Source of the DNA: Oligosphaera ethanolica
Lineage (GTDB): Bacteria > Verrucomicrobiota > Lentisphaeria > Oligosphaerales > Oligosphaeraceae
Direction: 5' to 3'
Assembly (NCBI RefSeq): GCF_030814695.1
Contig: NZ_JAUSVL010000001.1
Span: 3,260,227 to 3,324,226, forward strand
DNA length: 64,000 nt
Shown here: positions 37,717 to 46,874 of the stretch, piece after piece
Layout: every line of letters starts with the position of its first letter
How positions within the stretch are numbered: position 1 is the stretch's first letter
The notes under the pieces: model-generated
Told to the model about the DNA's origin: nothing
Seen by the model: the letters and a program-made list of their open reading frames with translations, nothing else
Database searches by the model: none
Position numbers and translations under genes: made by a program

Positions 37717-38079
37717 GACGCAGCTGAAGAGCTTCCTCTGTCAGCTGAAGAAGCGCAATACAGTTCCATTGCCTCTTTGCCCCCAGTCAGCTTCGCCGAC
37801 TGGGGGCAAAGAGGCCGAGGAACACGGTCTTATGTGGCGCGTTACCCAGGGCGGCGCACGCCTTCAGCGTGCTTGCCCTGGGCTGGTATGTTTCGCGCTT
37901 TCAGCGCTCAAATACCACCGGGATGGTTACTTACCGATTACGTCTCGCGGCCGTGGAGTGGGCGTCTCGCCCACTCCGACAAGACGGCTCATTGTACCGT
38001 CCTCGTCATCCACGCCGACCGTACCCGGCCCGTCTCCCCCGCCGCACGAGCCGTGCGCACAGCGGCTGGAAGCCGCTGC
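37717..38079. other. Repeat-bearing gap with structured repeat copy C
   Basis: The structured repeat copy C occupies 37763-37908, then an element-end-like sequence TTACCGATTACG near 37940, a hairpin GGAGTGGGCG/CGCCCACTCC at about 37957-37980, and the palindrome AGCGGCTGGAAGCCGCT that borders the insertion sequence. No gene is supported. Confidence 0.75.
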
Positions 38080-38128
38080 CTGGACTTTGGACAATTTTTT
38101 TTGTTTAAAAATAAATCTAAAAATGAAT

Positions 38129-38156
38129 TTGCATTCTACCTACTCCGTATTATGCT
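38129..38156 (+). promoter_or_regulatory. Candidate promoter of the insertion sequence
   Basis: TTGCAT (38129-38134), 16 bases, TATGCT (38151-38156), within AT-rich DNA just inside the left inverted repeat and 53 bases before the first IS gene. Confidence 0.5.
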
Positions 38157-38209
38157 ACCCGTAGCTTGAATGCTGGCGTGTCTGGTCACAACAAGGAAAG
38201 GCTACGGGT

Positions 38210-38557
38210 ATGGCAAAAGAAATCAGCAGCAACGATCTCTGTAATGTCTTGGAAACAATGCTCGAATCCGGTCTTAAGGCCCTGCGCTCGGCCAAAGGTT
38301 TGGACGGTCGCCTGGAAGCAAACCGAAAGGCAGCCGGAAAAATATCTAACATGTTACTAGTTAGCGATATACTCCGAGAAGCTGGGGAGCCTCTTCACAT
38401 CAACGAGATCCTTGACCGCGTGCAGAAGCGCCATGGCGTGAAGCTGCGTCGCGAGTCCATCGTGTCGGCGATGACCAAGAAGGTTCTCGACGGACACACG
38501 TTCCGGCGTACAGGACGCAACGAATTTGCACTGCTGGATCAAGAGGAGGACGAGTAA
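38210..38557 (+). CDS. Small HARE-HTH-like winged-helix protein of the insertion sequence
   Basis: 115 residues with a strong ribosome-binding site (AAGGAAAGG, 9 bases upstream). The C-terminal half (about 48-108: VSDILREAGEPLHINEILDR, then LRRESIVSAMTKKVLDGHTF, then RTGRNEFALL) has the layout of HARE-HTH domains, found in RNA polymerase delta, ASXL proteins and some restriction enzymes. The N-terminal half is helical with a coiled-coil character. Its stop is 2 bases before the transposase start, so the two are translationally coupled. A role in target choice or control of transposition is inference. Confidence 0.7.
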   Translation: MAKEISSNDLCNVLETMLESGLKALRSAKGLDGRLEANRKAAGKISNMLLVSDILREAGEPLHINEILDRVQKRHGVKLRRESIVSAMTKKVLDGHTFRRTGRNEFALLDQEEDE

Positions 38558-38559
38558 CC

Positions 38560-39918
38560 ATGGAAAACAAATCGCTGCTTGTGTGGTTGCGTGCCTTTTT
38601 GGCGACACTGAGCGTGAGCATCAAGGATGTTCGGTCACGAAAGCGATTTGTCACGATAGGCATCGGCCTTTTGGGCGCCAGTCATCCAAAAACCATAACC
38701 AGCGCCATTAACTTTCTAGATATGGTGTTCCACTGGAGCGCGTTCTATAAACTTTTCTCCCGGAGTAAATGGGACTGTGAAGGCATATTCGTGCCCATTA
38801 TCCAGGAGGCCATCAGTCTCTGTCCAGTCTATAACCCCATCATTTCCGCCATCGACGATACGCTCGTGCGCAAGACCGGCAAGAAAATCCCCGGTACTGC
38901 TTACGCCCGGGACCCTATCAGCCCCCCGTTTCATGTCAATCTGGTCATTGGCCAGCGCTATCTGGAAACGACCATCATGTGCCACGGCTCTGATCCCAAC
39001 TCCAGTCGAGCCGTACCCGTGGCGTTCAGACACACCCCACCGGTCAAGGCTGGAAAAGTGACAAGTCAGGAGGAGGAACAGATACTGAAGGAAGAGAAGA
39101 AAAAGCACAACATGAGTGTGCGCGGTCGCCAGCAGCTTGTTGCCCTTCGTGCGGCAATCGACGCAATACCTGGCGGTTACGACCGTGTCCTTATCCAAAG
39201 CGCCGACGGCAGTTTTGCCAACAGCTGTTTCCTGACTGATCCTCCTCACGACACCGTGATCGTCGCGCGAGCGAGGAAGGACACGGTCCTTGTCGAGCCT
39301 CTTTGCCCCGAACAACGCAAAGGCAATCGCAAGTACGGCCAACGTCTGCCTTCACCCAAGGATATTCTTGCCAGCGACAACTACGGAACGCGGACCATGG
39401 AGGTATTCAAGCACGGACGTAAACTTGCCGTGCATTACAAGTGCGTCCAAAACGTCAGGTGGCCGGGTGCGACCCACGATCAGCCCTGTAACCTCATAGT
39501 CATTAAGCCTTTCCCCTATCGTTTGACCAAGAAGGGGCGCACTCTCTATCGGCAGCCTGCCTTCCTGGTCGTAACCGGTGCCATAAACAAGATCACGATC
39601 GAACAGGCCATAAGGGCTTACTTGCTTCGCTGGGAGATCGAAGTCAGCTTTCGAGACCAGAAAGCAATACTTGGCATTGGCAAAGCCCAGGTGTGGAACA
39701 AAGATTCAGTAGCAAAAGTGCCCGCTTTCATGTCGGCTTGCTATGCCGCTTTGCTTCTGGCAAGCATACGACTCTACGATGACAAGCGAAACGAGGCATT
39801 CCCAACGCGAGAACGGTGGCGAAACGACCCGGTCACCCGTCCATCCCTGCGCGATCTGGTGCGTTTGATGCAAAGCGAGCTGGCGGAGGAAAAAAAATCA
39901 GCACCGGACGTTGCGTAG
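38560..39918 (+). CDS. DDE transposase (IS701/DDE_5-like)
   Basis: 452 residues. A DDE catalytic triad can be placed at SAIDDTLVRKTGKKI (first Asp), IQSADGSFANS (second Asp) and RWEIEVSFRDQKAILG (Glu), the last matching the YREK-like WEIE..FR..K signature of IS4-superfamily enzymes. The N-terminal ~110 residues are helical and likely bind the inverted repeats. GAGGAGG just upstream gives strong translation. It ends 13 bases before the right inverted repeat. Base composition is slightly lower in GC than flanking genes, in line with transfer. Confidence 0.88.
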   Translation: MENKSLLVWLRAFLATLSVSIKDVRSRKRFVTIGIGLLGASHPKTITSAINFLDMVFHWSAFYKLFSRSKWDCEGIFVPIIQEAISLCPVYNPIISAIDDTLVRKTGKKIPGTAYARDPISPPFHVNLVIGQRYLETTIMCHGSDPNSSRAVPVAFRHTPPVKAGKVTSQEEEQILKEEKKKHNMSVRGRQQLVALRAAIDAIPGGYDRVLIQSADGSFANSCFLTDPPHDTVIVARARKDTVLVEPLCPEQRKGNRKYGQRLPSPKDILASDNYGTRTMEVFKHGRKLAVHYKCVQNVRWPGATHDQPCNLIVIKPFPYRLTKKGRTLYRQPAFLVVTGAINKITIEQAIRAYLLRWEIEVSFRDQKAILGIGKAQVWNKDSVAKVPAFMSACYAALLLASIRLYDDKRNEAFPTRERWRNDPVTRPSLRDLVRLMQSELAEEKKSAPDVA

Positions 39919-39947
39919 GAGTCCGTGCAAGATTGTCCAAAGTCCAG

Positions 39948-40162
39948 ACAGCGGCTGGAAGCCGCTGCTACTCTGGGCCCGCTATGACTCCGCTGCCACA
40001 AAGGTCGGCGGAAATCAAGGTCGAATGGCTGGGCGGCGGCGGGCCGTGGGTTTCCTGCAAATTGTCCCCGGGGTTTTCCCCACCGGGGTGGTCACTGACC
40101 GATTACGTTTTGTTGAAGCACAAAACGCCAGGCAAATCGATTTGCGATGAAAATGGCATTTA
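39948..40162. other. Gap after the insertion sequence
   Basis: Begins with the 21-base copy of the left flank. A CCCCGGGG hairpin lies near 40068-40087, followed by a CTGACCGATTACG element end (40095-40107) resembling those at 30577 and 37941. No gene. Confidence 0.6.
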
Positions 40163-41308
40163 TCAGTTGGGGTATGGCACGATGTTGCCGTTGTAGCTGC
40201 GGAACAGGGGCGCGCCCTCGCTGTCGCAACCGGCGGCGCAGTCGGGTTCGAGGCGGATTTTGCCGCCGGCGTCGGGCAGGTCGATAGCGAAGGCGGGGAG
40301 GGCGAGGCCGCTGGTATTGCCGCGGAGCTGGTCCATGATTTCCAGGCCCTTGCGGATGCCAGTGCGGAAATGAGTCGTGCCGGCGACGGGATCGCCATGG
40401 AAGAGATAGTAGGGCTTAATCTTGATTTTCAGCAGGCCGGTGAAGAGCAGGCGGAGGGTCTCGGCGTCGTCGTTGATGCCACGGAGGAGCACGCTTTGGT
40501 TGACCAGCGGCACGCCGGCCTTGAGCAGGCGGTCTGCAGCGGTGGCGGCTTCGTTGCTCAGTTCCCATGGGTGGTTGAAGTGCGTGGCGATCCACAAGGT
40601 CTTTGGACTTTGCGCCAGCATGGCGCAGAGATCGGCGGTGATGCGTTGTGGCAGCGTTACCGGCACGCGCGTGCCGATGCGCAGGACCTCCAGCTGCGGC
40701 ACGGCCGCAAAGGCGTCGAGGATGCCGCCGAGGGCGTCGTCTGACAGTGTCAGCGGGTCGCCGCCGGAGAGCAGCACTTCGCGGACTTCGCGGTGTTCGC
40801 GCAGGTAAGCGACGGCAGCGGCCAGCTCGGCGGCGCTTGGCGGCGGCAGGGCGTCATGCCAATGGCGTTTGCGCATGCAGTGCCGGCAGCGCACGGCGCA
40901 GGAGCTGCAGCAGAGGAAGAGTGCGCGGTCGCGATAGCGGTGCACGAGGCGGGGCACGGGCGAGCTTTGTTCTTCAGCCAGCGGGTCGGGGCGGGCGTCG
41001 GGAGCGTCGTGGAGTTCATCGGGATGGGGCAGGCATTGCCGCAGAATCGGATCGTCAGGCGAGGCGCTGTGCGCGAGGCTAAGATAGTAGGGCGTCGCCA
41101 TGGGTGGGTAGCGGCGCAGCGCCTCAGCGCAGGAGCGTTGCCAGTGGACGGACAGGCCCAGCTGCTGGGCAAGGTCGGCGCCGGCCGCGACGGCGTGGCG
41201 CAGCTGCCACTGCCAGTCGGCCCAGTCGGTTGCCGGAACCTCGGAATAAAGGCGGGATGGATGTGTCATGAGGGCGTATTCGGGGAGGGCGGGCGGGTGC
41301 GTGGACAT
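40163..41308 (-). CDS. epmB: KamA-family radical SAM enzyme, EpmB-like lysine 2,3-aminomutase
   Basis: 381 residues from ATG 41308; no clear ribosome-binding site, and GTG 41314 or a Met 14 codons inside are alternatives. The 4Fe-4S cluster motif is CAVRCRHCMRKRHW. PLP and radical-SAM family stretches follow: VLLSGGDPLTL, IGTRVPVTLPQRI, THFNHPWEL, LVNQSVLLRGIND, KPYYLFHGDPV (PLP lysine context). EpmB turns (S)-alpha-lysine into (R)-beta-lysine for EF-P. The shortness, the N-terminal WADWQWQLRHAV region and an EpmA homologue 9 kb away favour EpmB over catabolic KamA. It stands alone between an IS and trigger factor. Confidence 0.8.
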   Translation of the reverse strand: MSTHPPALPEYALMTHPSRLYSEVPATDWADWQWQLRHAVAAGADLAQQLGLSVHWQRSCAEALRRYPPMATPYYLSLAHSASPDDPILRQCLPHPDELHDAPDARPDPLAEEQSSPVPRLVHRYRDRALFLCCSSCAVRCRHCMRKRHWHDALPPPSAAELAAAVAYLREHREVREVLLSGGDPLTLSDDALGGILDAFAAVPQLEVLRIGTRVPVTLPQRITADLCAMLAQSPKTLWIATHFNHPWELSNEAATAADRLLKAGVPLVNQSVLLRGINDDAETLRLLFTGLLKIKIKPYYLFHGDPVAGTTHFRTGIRKGLEIMDQLRGNTSGLALPAFAIDLPDAGGKIRLEPDCAAGCDSEGAPLFRSYNGNIVPYPN

Positions 41309-41365
41309 GGCCACGCCGCAAGCGGAGTTTTTTCGTGCAGTTCTGGATTTATGGTCATGGCGTAA

Positions 41366-41371
41366 TATAGT
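41366..41371 (+). promoter_or_regulatory. Possible -10 element for tig
   Basis: TATAGT at 41366-41371 in an AT-rich stretch 115 bases before tig. The -35 candidate TGGATT (16-base spacer) is poor. Confidence 0.3.
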
Positions 41372-41485
41372 ATTTTTTCTTTTTTTCCGACACCCCCTAG
41401 CAGGAAATTGCCTGTTTGGCAGGGAATATGGAAGAGCCTTTAGTGGTTTACACCATCAAATGAGTGAGTTTGCCGAGGAGTAACT

Positions 41486-42838
41486 GTGGATAATTCTACC
41501 CTTACCTTGAATGTCACGCGTACGGAAACTGCGCCTTGCTGCTGCGAAGTCAGCGTTGAGATGCCACCGGAGCGGGTTCAGAAAATCTACGACAGTGTCG
41601 TGGCGAAATTGGGTCAACAGGTGAAACTGCCGGGCTTTCGCGCGGGGAAGATCCCGCGGACGCTGCTGCTGAACCGTTATGAGAAAGAGATCAAGGCGGA
41701 GGCTCTTGAGCAGCTGGTGAGCGCGGGTTACCGCGGCATGGCCGAGCAAGAGAAACTCGATCTGGCTTCCAGCCCCGAAGTGGTGGACATGGAAAAGTTG
41801 AGTTTTGAGCTTGGCCAGCCTTTCGCCTTCACGGTCAAGTGCGAGTACATCCCCGAGATTGCGTTGCCGGAGTACAAGGGCCTGCATTTGAGCCGCGAAG
41901 CCGTGGTGATTGGCGACGAGCAGGTCGATGAGTTCATCAGCAACTGGCTGCAGTCACGCCAATCTTTTGCGAAGGTTGAGCGCCCGGCAGAGCAGCAGGA
42001 CATGCTGCAGGTCAGCTACCAGGCACAGCTGCCAGAAGGCCTGGAAGTACCTGAGAAAGCCAAGTACGTCGTTGCCGCCGAGAATACCTGGCTGGTCCTG
42101 CGCGAACCGGAGATGCTGCCGGGCGTGATGACCGCGCTGGTCGGCGTCAGCGCCGGCGACGAAAAGGACGTCACTTTGACTTTTCCGGCGGACTACCGCG
42201 AGGAATGCCTGGCCGGCAAGAGCCTGCCCTATCATTTCAGCGTCAAAGAAGTGCATGGCCGGCAGGTGCCGGAGCTGACCGACGAGCTGGCAAAGGAAGC
42301 CGGTACCGAGGGCGTCGCCGATCTGCGCGACAAGGTCAAGACCAATCTGCAGAGTCAGGAGACGCGCAACCGCGACCAGCAGCTGCGCGAGCAGCTGGTG
42401 CAAGCCCTCCTCAGCGGTCTTGATTTTCCCCTGCCGCCGACCACGCTCAAGCAGGAGAAAGAAGGCCTGCTGAAAGAGTACTACGACGAGGCCGTACGTG
42501 CTGGCAAGAAGCCCGAAGAGCTGCGCGAGATGAGCCAGGAAATGGCCACGCGGGCCGAGGGCGAAGCCGCCGCGAAGCTCCGCCGTCACTACGTTCTCGA
42601 AGCCATTGCCAAGGCTGAAAATATCACCGTTGACAACCGCGAGATCAGCTCGATGGTGAGCTACTTTGCGCGCTATGAGCAGGTCAGCCCGAAGGTCATG
42701 ATCAAGCGCATGCAGGAGAACGGCCAGATTCCCGGGTTGATCGCCAGCCTGACCGAAACCAAGACCGTTGACCAGCTCGTGCAGTGGGCCGACGTCGCCG
42801 AAGTGCCCGCCGCTGACGCCGCCAAAGAGCAGGCGTGA
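41486..42838 (+). CDS. tig: Trigger factor
   Basis: 450 residues, start GTG 41486 with GAGGAG upstream. Trigger factor is the ribosome-bound chaperone. The ribosome-docking signature GFRAGKIP is at about residue 50, a PPIase-like domain spans about 150-245, and the long C-terminal helical arms follow. The PPIase region is diverged: an expected FKBP-like core is hard to trace, so the chaperone role may dominate. It lies directly before clpP and clpX, the conserved tig-clpP-clpX order, with a hairpin (42924-42933 with 42947-42956) between tig and clpP. Confidence 0.93.
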   Translation: MDNSTLTLNVTRTETAPCCCEVSVEMPPERVQKIYDSVVAKLGQQVKLPGFRAGKIPRTLLLNRYEKEIKAEALEQLVSAGYRGMAEQEKLDLASSPEVVDMEKLSFELGQPFAFTVKCEYIPEIALPEYKGLHLSREAVVIGDEQVDEFISNWLQSRQSFAKVERPAEQQDMLQVSYQAQLPEGLEVPEKAKYVVAAENTWLVLREPEMLPGVMTALVGVSAGDEKDVTLTFPADYREECLAGKSLPYHFSVKEVHGRQVPELTDELAKEAGTEGVADLRDKVKTNLQSQETRNRDQQLREQLVQALLSGLDFPLPPTTLKQEKEGLLKEYYDEAVRAGKKPEELREMSQEMATRAEGEAAAKLRRHYVLEAIAKAENITVDNREISSMVSYFARYEQVSPKVMIKRMQENGQIPGLIASLTETKTVDQLVQWADVAEVPAADAAKEQA

Positions 42839-42923
42839 GCACGTCGCTGCGGCGAGAGACGGACACTCTAGAGTTGGCATGAGTTGGCCCGACGCCACCG
42901 CGGCGCGGGCGACTCGGGCTTTT

Positions 42924-42956
42924 CGGCAGCCAGGCGCTGATCAACGCTGGCTGCCG
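42924..42956 (+). terminator. Hairpin between tig and clpP
   Basis: 10-bp stem CGGCAGCCAG / CTGGCTGCCG with a 13-base loop, followed by TTGGCTGT rather than a proper U-tract. May attenuate or stabilise the transcript instead of ending it. Confidence 0.4.
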
Positions 42957-42988
42957 TTGGCTGTAAGGATATGACAGGAGAAACAGGA

Positions 42989-43603
42989 ATGACTAAGATA
43001 AGCGAATCGCCACGAAACAACCTCTACATGCCTTTCGTGCTGGAACAGACGGGGCATGGCGAGCGGCAGTACGACATCTATTCGCGGCTGCTCAAGGACC
43101 GCATTGTGCTGCTGGGCACGCCAGTGGACGACACGGTCGCCAACCTGCTGGTCGCGCAGTTCCTGTTTTTGCAGAACGAGGATCCGAAAAAAGACATTGA
43201 GCTGTACATCAACAGCCCCGGCGGCAGCGTGTCGGCCGGTCTGGCCATCTACGATACCATGCAGATGCTCAGCTGCGACGTGCGGACCTACTGCGTTGGC
43301 CAGGCCGCGAGCATGGCCGCCATTCTGCTGGCGGCCGGCGCGCCCGGCAAGCGTTTTGCGTTGCCGAACGCGCGGATCCTGGTCCACCAGCCGTCCGGCG
43401 GCTACGAAGGCACGGCGGCGGATATTGACATCCACGCGCAGGAAATCCTGCGCATTCGCACGGTCCTTTATGACATTTTGGCCAAGCACACCGGTAAGAC
43501 TGCCGAACAACTGCGCAAAGACAGCGAGCGGGATTTCTTCCTCTCGGCCAACGAAGCCAAGGACTACGGCTTGGTTGATCAGGTCATGCCGTCACGCCGC
43601 TGA
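42989..43603 (+). CDS. clpP: ATP-dependent Clp protease proteolytic subunit
   Basis: 204 residues from the ATG at 42989 (MTKISES), with AGGAG at 42976-42980. ClpP forms the serine-protease barrel that works with ClpX. The nucleophile Ser is in [14 protein letters not shown], the His in [11 protein letters not shown], and the Asp follows in the [13 protein letters not shown] region. Oligomer and substrate stretches [21 protein letters not shown] are typical. Length matches the family. ClpX is encoded 74 bases downstream. Confidence 0.96.
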   Translation: MTKISESPRNNLYMPFVLEQTGHGERQYDIYSRLLKDRIVLLGTPVDDTVANLLVAQFLFLQNEDPKKDIELYINSPGGSVSAGLAIYDTMQMLSCDVRTYCVGQAASMAAILLAAGAPGKRFALPNARILVHQPSGGYEGTAADIDIHAQEILRIRTVLYDILAKHTGKTAEQLRKDSERDFFLSANEAKDYGLVDQVMPSRR

Positions 43604-43677
43604 GCAAGCCCTGATGGGGCGACTCTTGCCGGCAACACCGGCGTAGTACTGACGAATTATGGGAAAATTTAGATTCT

Positions 43678-44925
43678 ATGGCTAGGTCAAAAAAAACAGA
43701 ACCACAGGCCTTTTGCTCATTCTGCGGCCGTGAGCGTGCTGAAGTCAAACAGTTGATCAGTGCGCCGTCGGGCGACGCCTTCATCTGCAACGACTGCGTC
43801 GAGGTGTGTCACGACGTGTTTATGGAAGCGCCCCGCGAAAAGCGCCAGCCGACCAAGTATTATGTGCCGGAGGTGATCAAGCCCAGCGAGATGAAGAAGC
43901 ATCTGGACGACTACGTAGTTGGTCAGGACGCCGTCAAGCGAGTGTTGTCGGTGGCGGTTTACAATCACTACAAGCGCCTGCGTTATTTGCGTGATCACGC
44001 GGCGATGTCGCAGGATGTGGAGCTTGAGAAGAGCAACATTCTGCTGATTGGGCCGACGGGTTCGGGCAAGACCTTGATGGCGCGGACCCTGGCCAAGAAG
44101 CTCAATGTGCCATTTGCGATTGCCGATGCGACGACCCTGACCGAGGCCGGCTACGTGGGCGACGATGTCGAGAACATTCTGCTGCGGCTGATCCAGGCGG
44201 CGAACTACGAGCTGCCGAAGGCGCAGGTGGGCATCATTTACATTGACGAGATCGACAAGATTGCGAAGCGTTCCGAGAATGTGTCGATCACGCGCGACGT
44301 GTCTGGCGAAGGGGTGCAGCAGGCCCTGCTGAAGATACTAGAGGGTACGGTGTCCAATGTCCCACCCAAGGGTGGCCGCAAGCACCCGCAGGAAGAGTAC
44401 ATCCAGGTTGACACGACGAACATCCTGTTCATCTGCGCCGGCGCCTTTGTCGGCCTTGATCAGATTATTCAGCGGCGCATCGGCAAGCGCATGCTGGGCT
44501 TTGCCCGGAATCTGGAAAAGAATGACGTGGAGCCTAGTAGTGAGAGCAAGCAGGACATGATGAGCCGGGTTGAGCCCGAGGATCTGCTCCGCTTCGGGCT
44601 GATTCCCGAGTTTGTCGGCCGCCTGCCGGTGGTTACGGCCCTGCGCGAATTGAGCCGCGAAGATCTGATAACCATCCTGACCGAGCCTAAGAACGCCTTG
44701 GTCAAGCAGTACCAGGCGTTGTTTGCGATGGAAGATGTCGAACTGCAGATTACCACGGGTGCCATTGGCCGCATTGCCGACCTGGCAGTGCTCAAAGGCA
44801 CGGGTGCGCGGGGCTTGCGGACCATCTTGGAGGGCATCATGCTCGACGTGATGTACAATCTGCCCGAAGTGCCCAAGCAGCCCAAGCTAGTCGTGGACGA
44901 GACGATGATTGACCGCCTGACTTGA
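43678..44925 (+). CDS. clpX: Clp protease ATP-binding subunit ClpX
   Basis: 415 residues. AAA+ unfoldase that feeds ClpP. The N-terminal zinc domain has four Cys (CSFCGRER...CNDCV), then Walker A GPTGSGKT, Walker [11 protein letters not shown], the pore loop GYVGDD, the sensor region and IGF-like loop residues [10 protein letters not shown]. No insertion or truncation relative to family length. The next gene, an amidase, starts 26 bases after its stop. Confidence 0.97.
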   Translation: MARSKKTEPQAFCSFCGRERAEVKQLISAPSGDAFICNDCVEVCHDVFMEAPREKRQPTKYYVPEVIKPSEMKKHLDDYVVGQDAVKRVLSVAVYNHYKRLRYLRDHAAMSQDVELEKSNILLIGPTGSGKTLMARTLAKKLNVPFAIADATTLTEAGYVGDDVENILLRLIQAANYELPKAQVGIIYIDEIDKIAKRSENVSITRDVSGEGVQQALLKILEGTVSNVPPKGGRKHPQEEYIQVDTTNILFICAGAFVGLDQIIQRRIGKRMLGFARNLEKNDVEPSSESKQDMMSRVEPEDLLRFGLIPEFVGRLPVVTALRELSREDLITILTEPKNALVKQYQALFAMEDVELQITTGAIGRIADLAVLKGTGARGLRTILEGIMLDVMYNLPEVPKQPKLVVDETMIDRLT

Positions 44926-44951
44926 GGGCAATTCCCGTTATGGAGGCGAAG

Positions 44952-45941
44952 ATGAGGACATGTTGTCGTGGCATGCTCATCTTCGTGCTGTCAATTTTCA
45001 TCCTGCCCCTGTCCGACGCCGCGACGGCGAAGAAGCCCAATATCCGCTTTGTGGAGCAGGGCGGGGTAAAATATCTTTATCTGCGGGACATTGCGGCATT
45101 TTATGGCATGCGTTACAGTCCCGGCGCTAAAGAGGCGGTGTTGAGTTCGCAGTACTCGACCATCGCCTTCACCTTTCAAAGCCGCGAGTTCACGCTCAAT
45201 GGCGTGAAGGTGTACGCGGGCTTTCCCTTGCGCAAGAGCGGCGACGAGTATCTCCTGGCGTCGTTGGACCTCTCGAAGATCCTTGACCCAGTCATGCGCA
45301 TTGGCACGCTGCCGCGACGACAGGTCCGGCATGTTGTCATCGACCCCGGGCACGGCGGCAAGGATGTCGGCGCCATCTGTGGTGAGCATCGCGAGAAGGA
45401 CATCAATCTGCAGGTCGCGCTGCGGCTAGGGCGGAAGCTGCAGCAGCAGGGCTATAAGGTCAGCTACACGCGCAGCAAAGACGAGTTCATCACACTCGCC
45501 GAGCGGCCACAGCTGGCGGCGCGGGTCAAGGCCGACCTCTTTATCAGCCTGCATTGCAACTCGGCGGCGGCGAGCGTGTCGGGCATCGAAGTCTTTGCCG
45601 CCACGCCGCAGCAGACGCCGGCGACCGGCGCCAGCAAAGTCGAAAAAACGGCCTGTCCCGCAGATAAATACTGCAAGGAAAACGCCTATTTCAGTTTTTA
45701 TACGCAAAAGAAGCTGTTGGAGAAGACCCGCGCGACGGATCGCGGCGTGCGTCGGAAACGCTTTTATGTGATTCGTGAGCTGAGTTGTCCGGGAGTGCTC
45801 GTTGAGATGGGCTTCATCAGCAACGCCGGCGAGCGGACGCGGCTGCTGCAGGTCAGTCGTCAGGAGCAGATCGCCGACGCTATAGTGGAGGCGGTGAATC
45901 TCTACCGCAATTCATCGGCGCCGCTGGTGCCGGGCAAGTAA
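44952..45941 (+). CDS. N-acetylmuramoyl-L-alanine amidase (AmiC/Amidase_3)
   Basis: 329 residues from the ATG at 44952, with GGAGG 5 bases upstream. A TTG overlapping the clpX stop at 44922 and an ATG at 44940 are weaker. The N-terminus MRTCCRGMLIFVLSIFILPL is a signal peptide. Residues about 30-130 form an AMIN-like region, and the Amidase_3 domain follows: IDPGHGGKDVGAI (zinc His), EHREKDINL (Glu), LFISLHCNSA (His), LVEMGFISN (catalytic Glu). It cleaves the bond between muramic acid and the peptide stem of peptidoglycan, in the periplasm. Its run after clpX is probably incidental. Confidence 0.92.
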   Translation: MRTCCRGMLIFVLSIFILPLSDAATAKKPNIRFVEQGGVKYLYLRDIAAFYGMRYSPGAKEAVLSSQYSTIAFTFQSREFTLNGVKVYAGFPLRKSGDEYLLASLDLSKILDPVMRIGTLPRRQVRHVVIDPGHGGKDVGAICGEHREKDINLQVALRLGRKLQQQGYKVSYTRSKDEFITLAERPQLAARVKADLFISLHCNSAAASVSGIEVFAATPQQTPATGASKVEKTACPADKYCKENAYFSFYTQKKLLEKTRATDRGVRRKRFYVIRELSCPGVLVEMGFISNAGERTRLLQVSRQEQIADAIVEAVNLYRNSSAPLVPGK

Positions 45942-46020
45942 CGGCGTACGGCGGCGGCACAGGTGCGACGTCCGCAAACTGAGTCGTCTTTCTCGCGGGA
46001 CAACGAAAGGAGAGCTGATC

Positions 46021-46449
46021 ATGTCACTGGTAGACGATTGCGTATTCTGCAAGATCATCAAAGGCGAGATACCCTCCGCAAAGGTCTATGAAGACGATCT
46101 CGTGCTGGTGTTTCTGGACATCGCGCCGTTCAATTTCGGGCATAGCGTGGTTGTGCCGAAGGACCACCATCACAGCGTCACGACGCTGCCGGCGGAGTAC
46201 CTGGCGCACATGATGAGCGTGGCCGCGCGGGTCGCGCCGGCGATCATGCGGGCGACCGGCGCCGAGGGCTTCAATCTCTTCCTCAACAACGGCGCGGTGG
46301 CCGGCCAGGTCGTGCCCCACGCCCATTTGCACATCCTGCCGCGTTTTGTCAACGACGGCGTCATCATTCAGGCCGCCGCCAAGAAATACGACGGCCCGGC
46401 CGCGATGCAGGCGCTGGCGACGGAAATTTCAGCCAAGGTGAAAGCGTAA
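46021..46449 (+). CDS. HIT family protein (Hint-like)
   Basis: 142 residues. HIT proteins hydrolyse nucleoside phosphoramidates. The N-terminal CVFCKIIKGEIPSAKVYEDD and the active-site triad VVPHAHLHILPRF (HxHxH) are exact. An AGGAGAG ribosome-binding site precedes the ATG. The stop and the next gene's start share one base (TAATG), so both are made together. In PVC bacteria this pair (HIT, Minf_1886) is recurrent. Confidence 0.95.
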   Translation: MSLVDDCVFCKIIKGEIPSAKVYEDDLVLVFLDIAPFNFGHSVVVPKDHHHSVTTLPAEYLAHMMSVAARVAPAIMRATGAEGFNLFLNNGAVAGQVVPHAHLHILPRFVNDGVIIQAAAKKYDGPAAMQALATEISAKVKA

Positions 46450-46871
46450 TGGAGAGCGACGAACATCGGGCGCGGCTGCAGCAGGTTTTGGCCAAGGACC
46501 GGCGCTTTCCGGTCGAGGCGTACCTCTTCATCGAGGAGGTGGTGAGCCGGGCGACCCAGGAACTGCGCAGCAAGGGCGAGACAGGCATCGCCAAGCATAT
46601 CAGCGGCCAGGAATTGCTCATGATCGCGAAAAAGCTGCTGCTGCAGAAATACGGGCCGCTGGCCATTGACGTGCTGGAGTCGTGGAATGTCACCCGCAGT
46701 GACGATTTTGGCGATATCGTTTTCAACCTCGCCGACGTGGGCCTCCTGGGCACCAGCCCCAATGACGCCAAGAGCGATTTTGCGGACGTTTTTGATTTTA
46801 CGGCGGCCTTTGTGGAGCCTTTTGTCGCCCGCGGCCCCAAGCCGCAACTGCCCCTGCTTGATGTTAATTAA
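46449..46871 (+). CDS. Minf_1886 family protein
   Basis: 140 residues. It matches the Minf_1886 family (DUF), largely confined to PVC bacteria, with RFPVEAYLFIEEVVSRAT at the start, HISGQELL, LLQKYGPLAIDVLESWNV and FGDIVFNLADVGLLGTS. No signal peptide or known enzyme motif. The 1-base overlap with the HIT gene suggests a shared pathway. Function unknown; the family is a useful taxonomic marker. Confidence 0.85.
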   Translation: MESDEHRARLQQVLAKDRRFPVEAYLFIEEVVSRATQELRSKGETGIAKHISGQELLMIAKKLLLQKYGPLAIDVLESWNVTRSDDFGDIVFNLADVGLLGTSPNDAKSDFADVFDFTAAFVEPFVARGPKPQLPLLDVN

Positions 46872-46874
46872 TGG

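Larger units (their letters stand above)
38080..39947 (+). mobile_element. Insertion sequence with 16-bp perfect inverted repeats and two genes
   Basis: 1868 bp bounded by CTGGACTTTGGACAAT (38080-38095) and its exact inverse ATTGTCCAAAGTCCAG (39932-39947). Outside both ends lies the same 21-base sequence (38059-38079 and 39948-39968), which contains the palindrome AGCGGCTGGAAGCCGCT. It encodes a small HARE-HTH protein and a DDE transposase. Family is probably IS701/DDE_5-like, from the transposase. Both genes look intact, so the element may be active. Confidence 0.85.
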
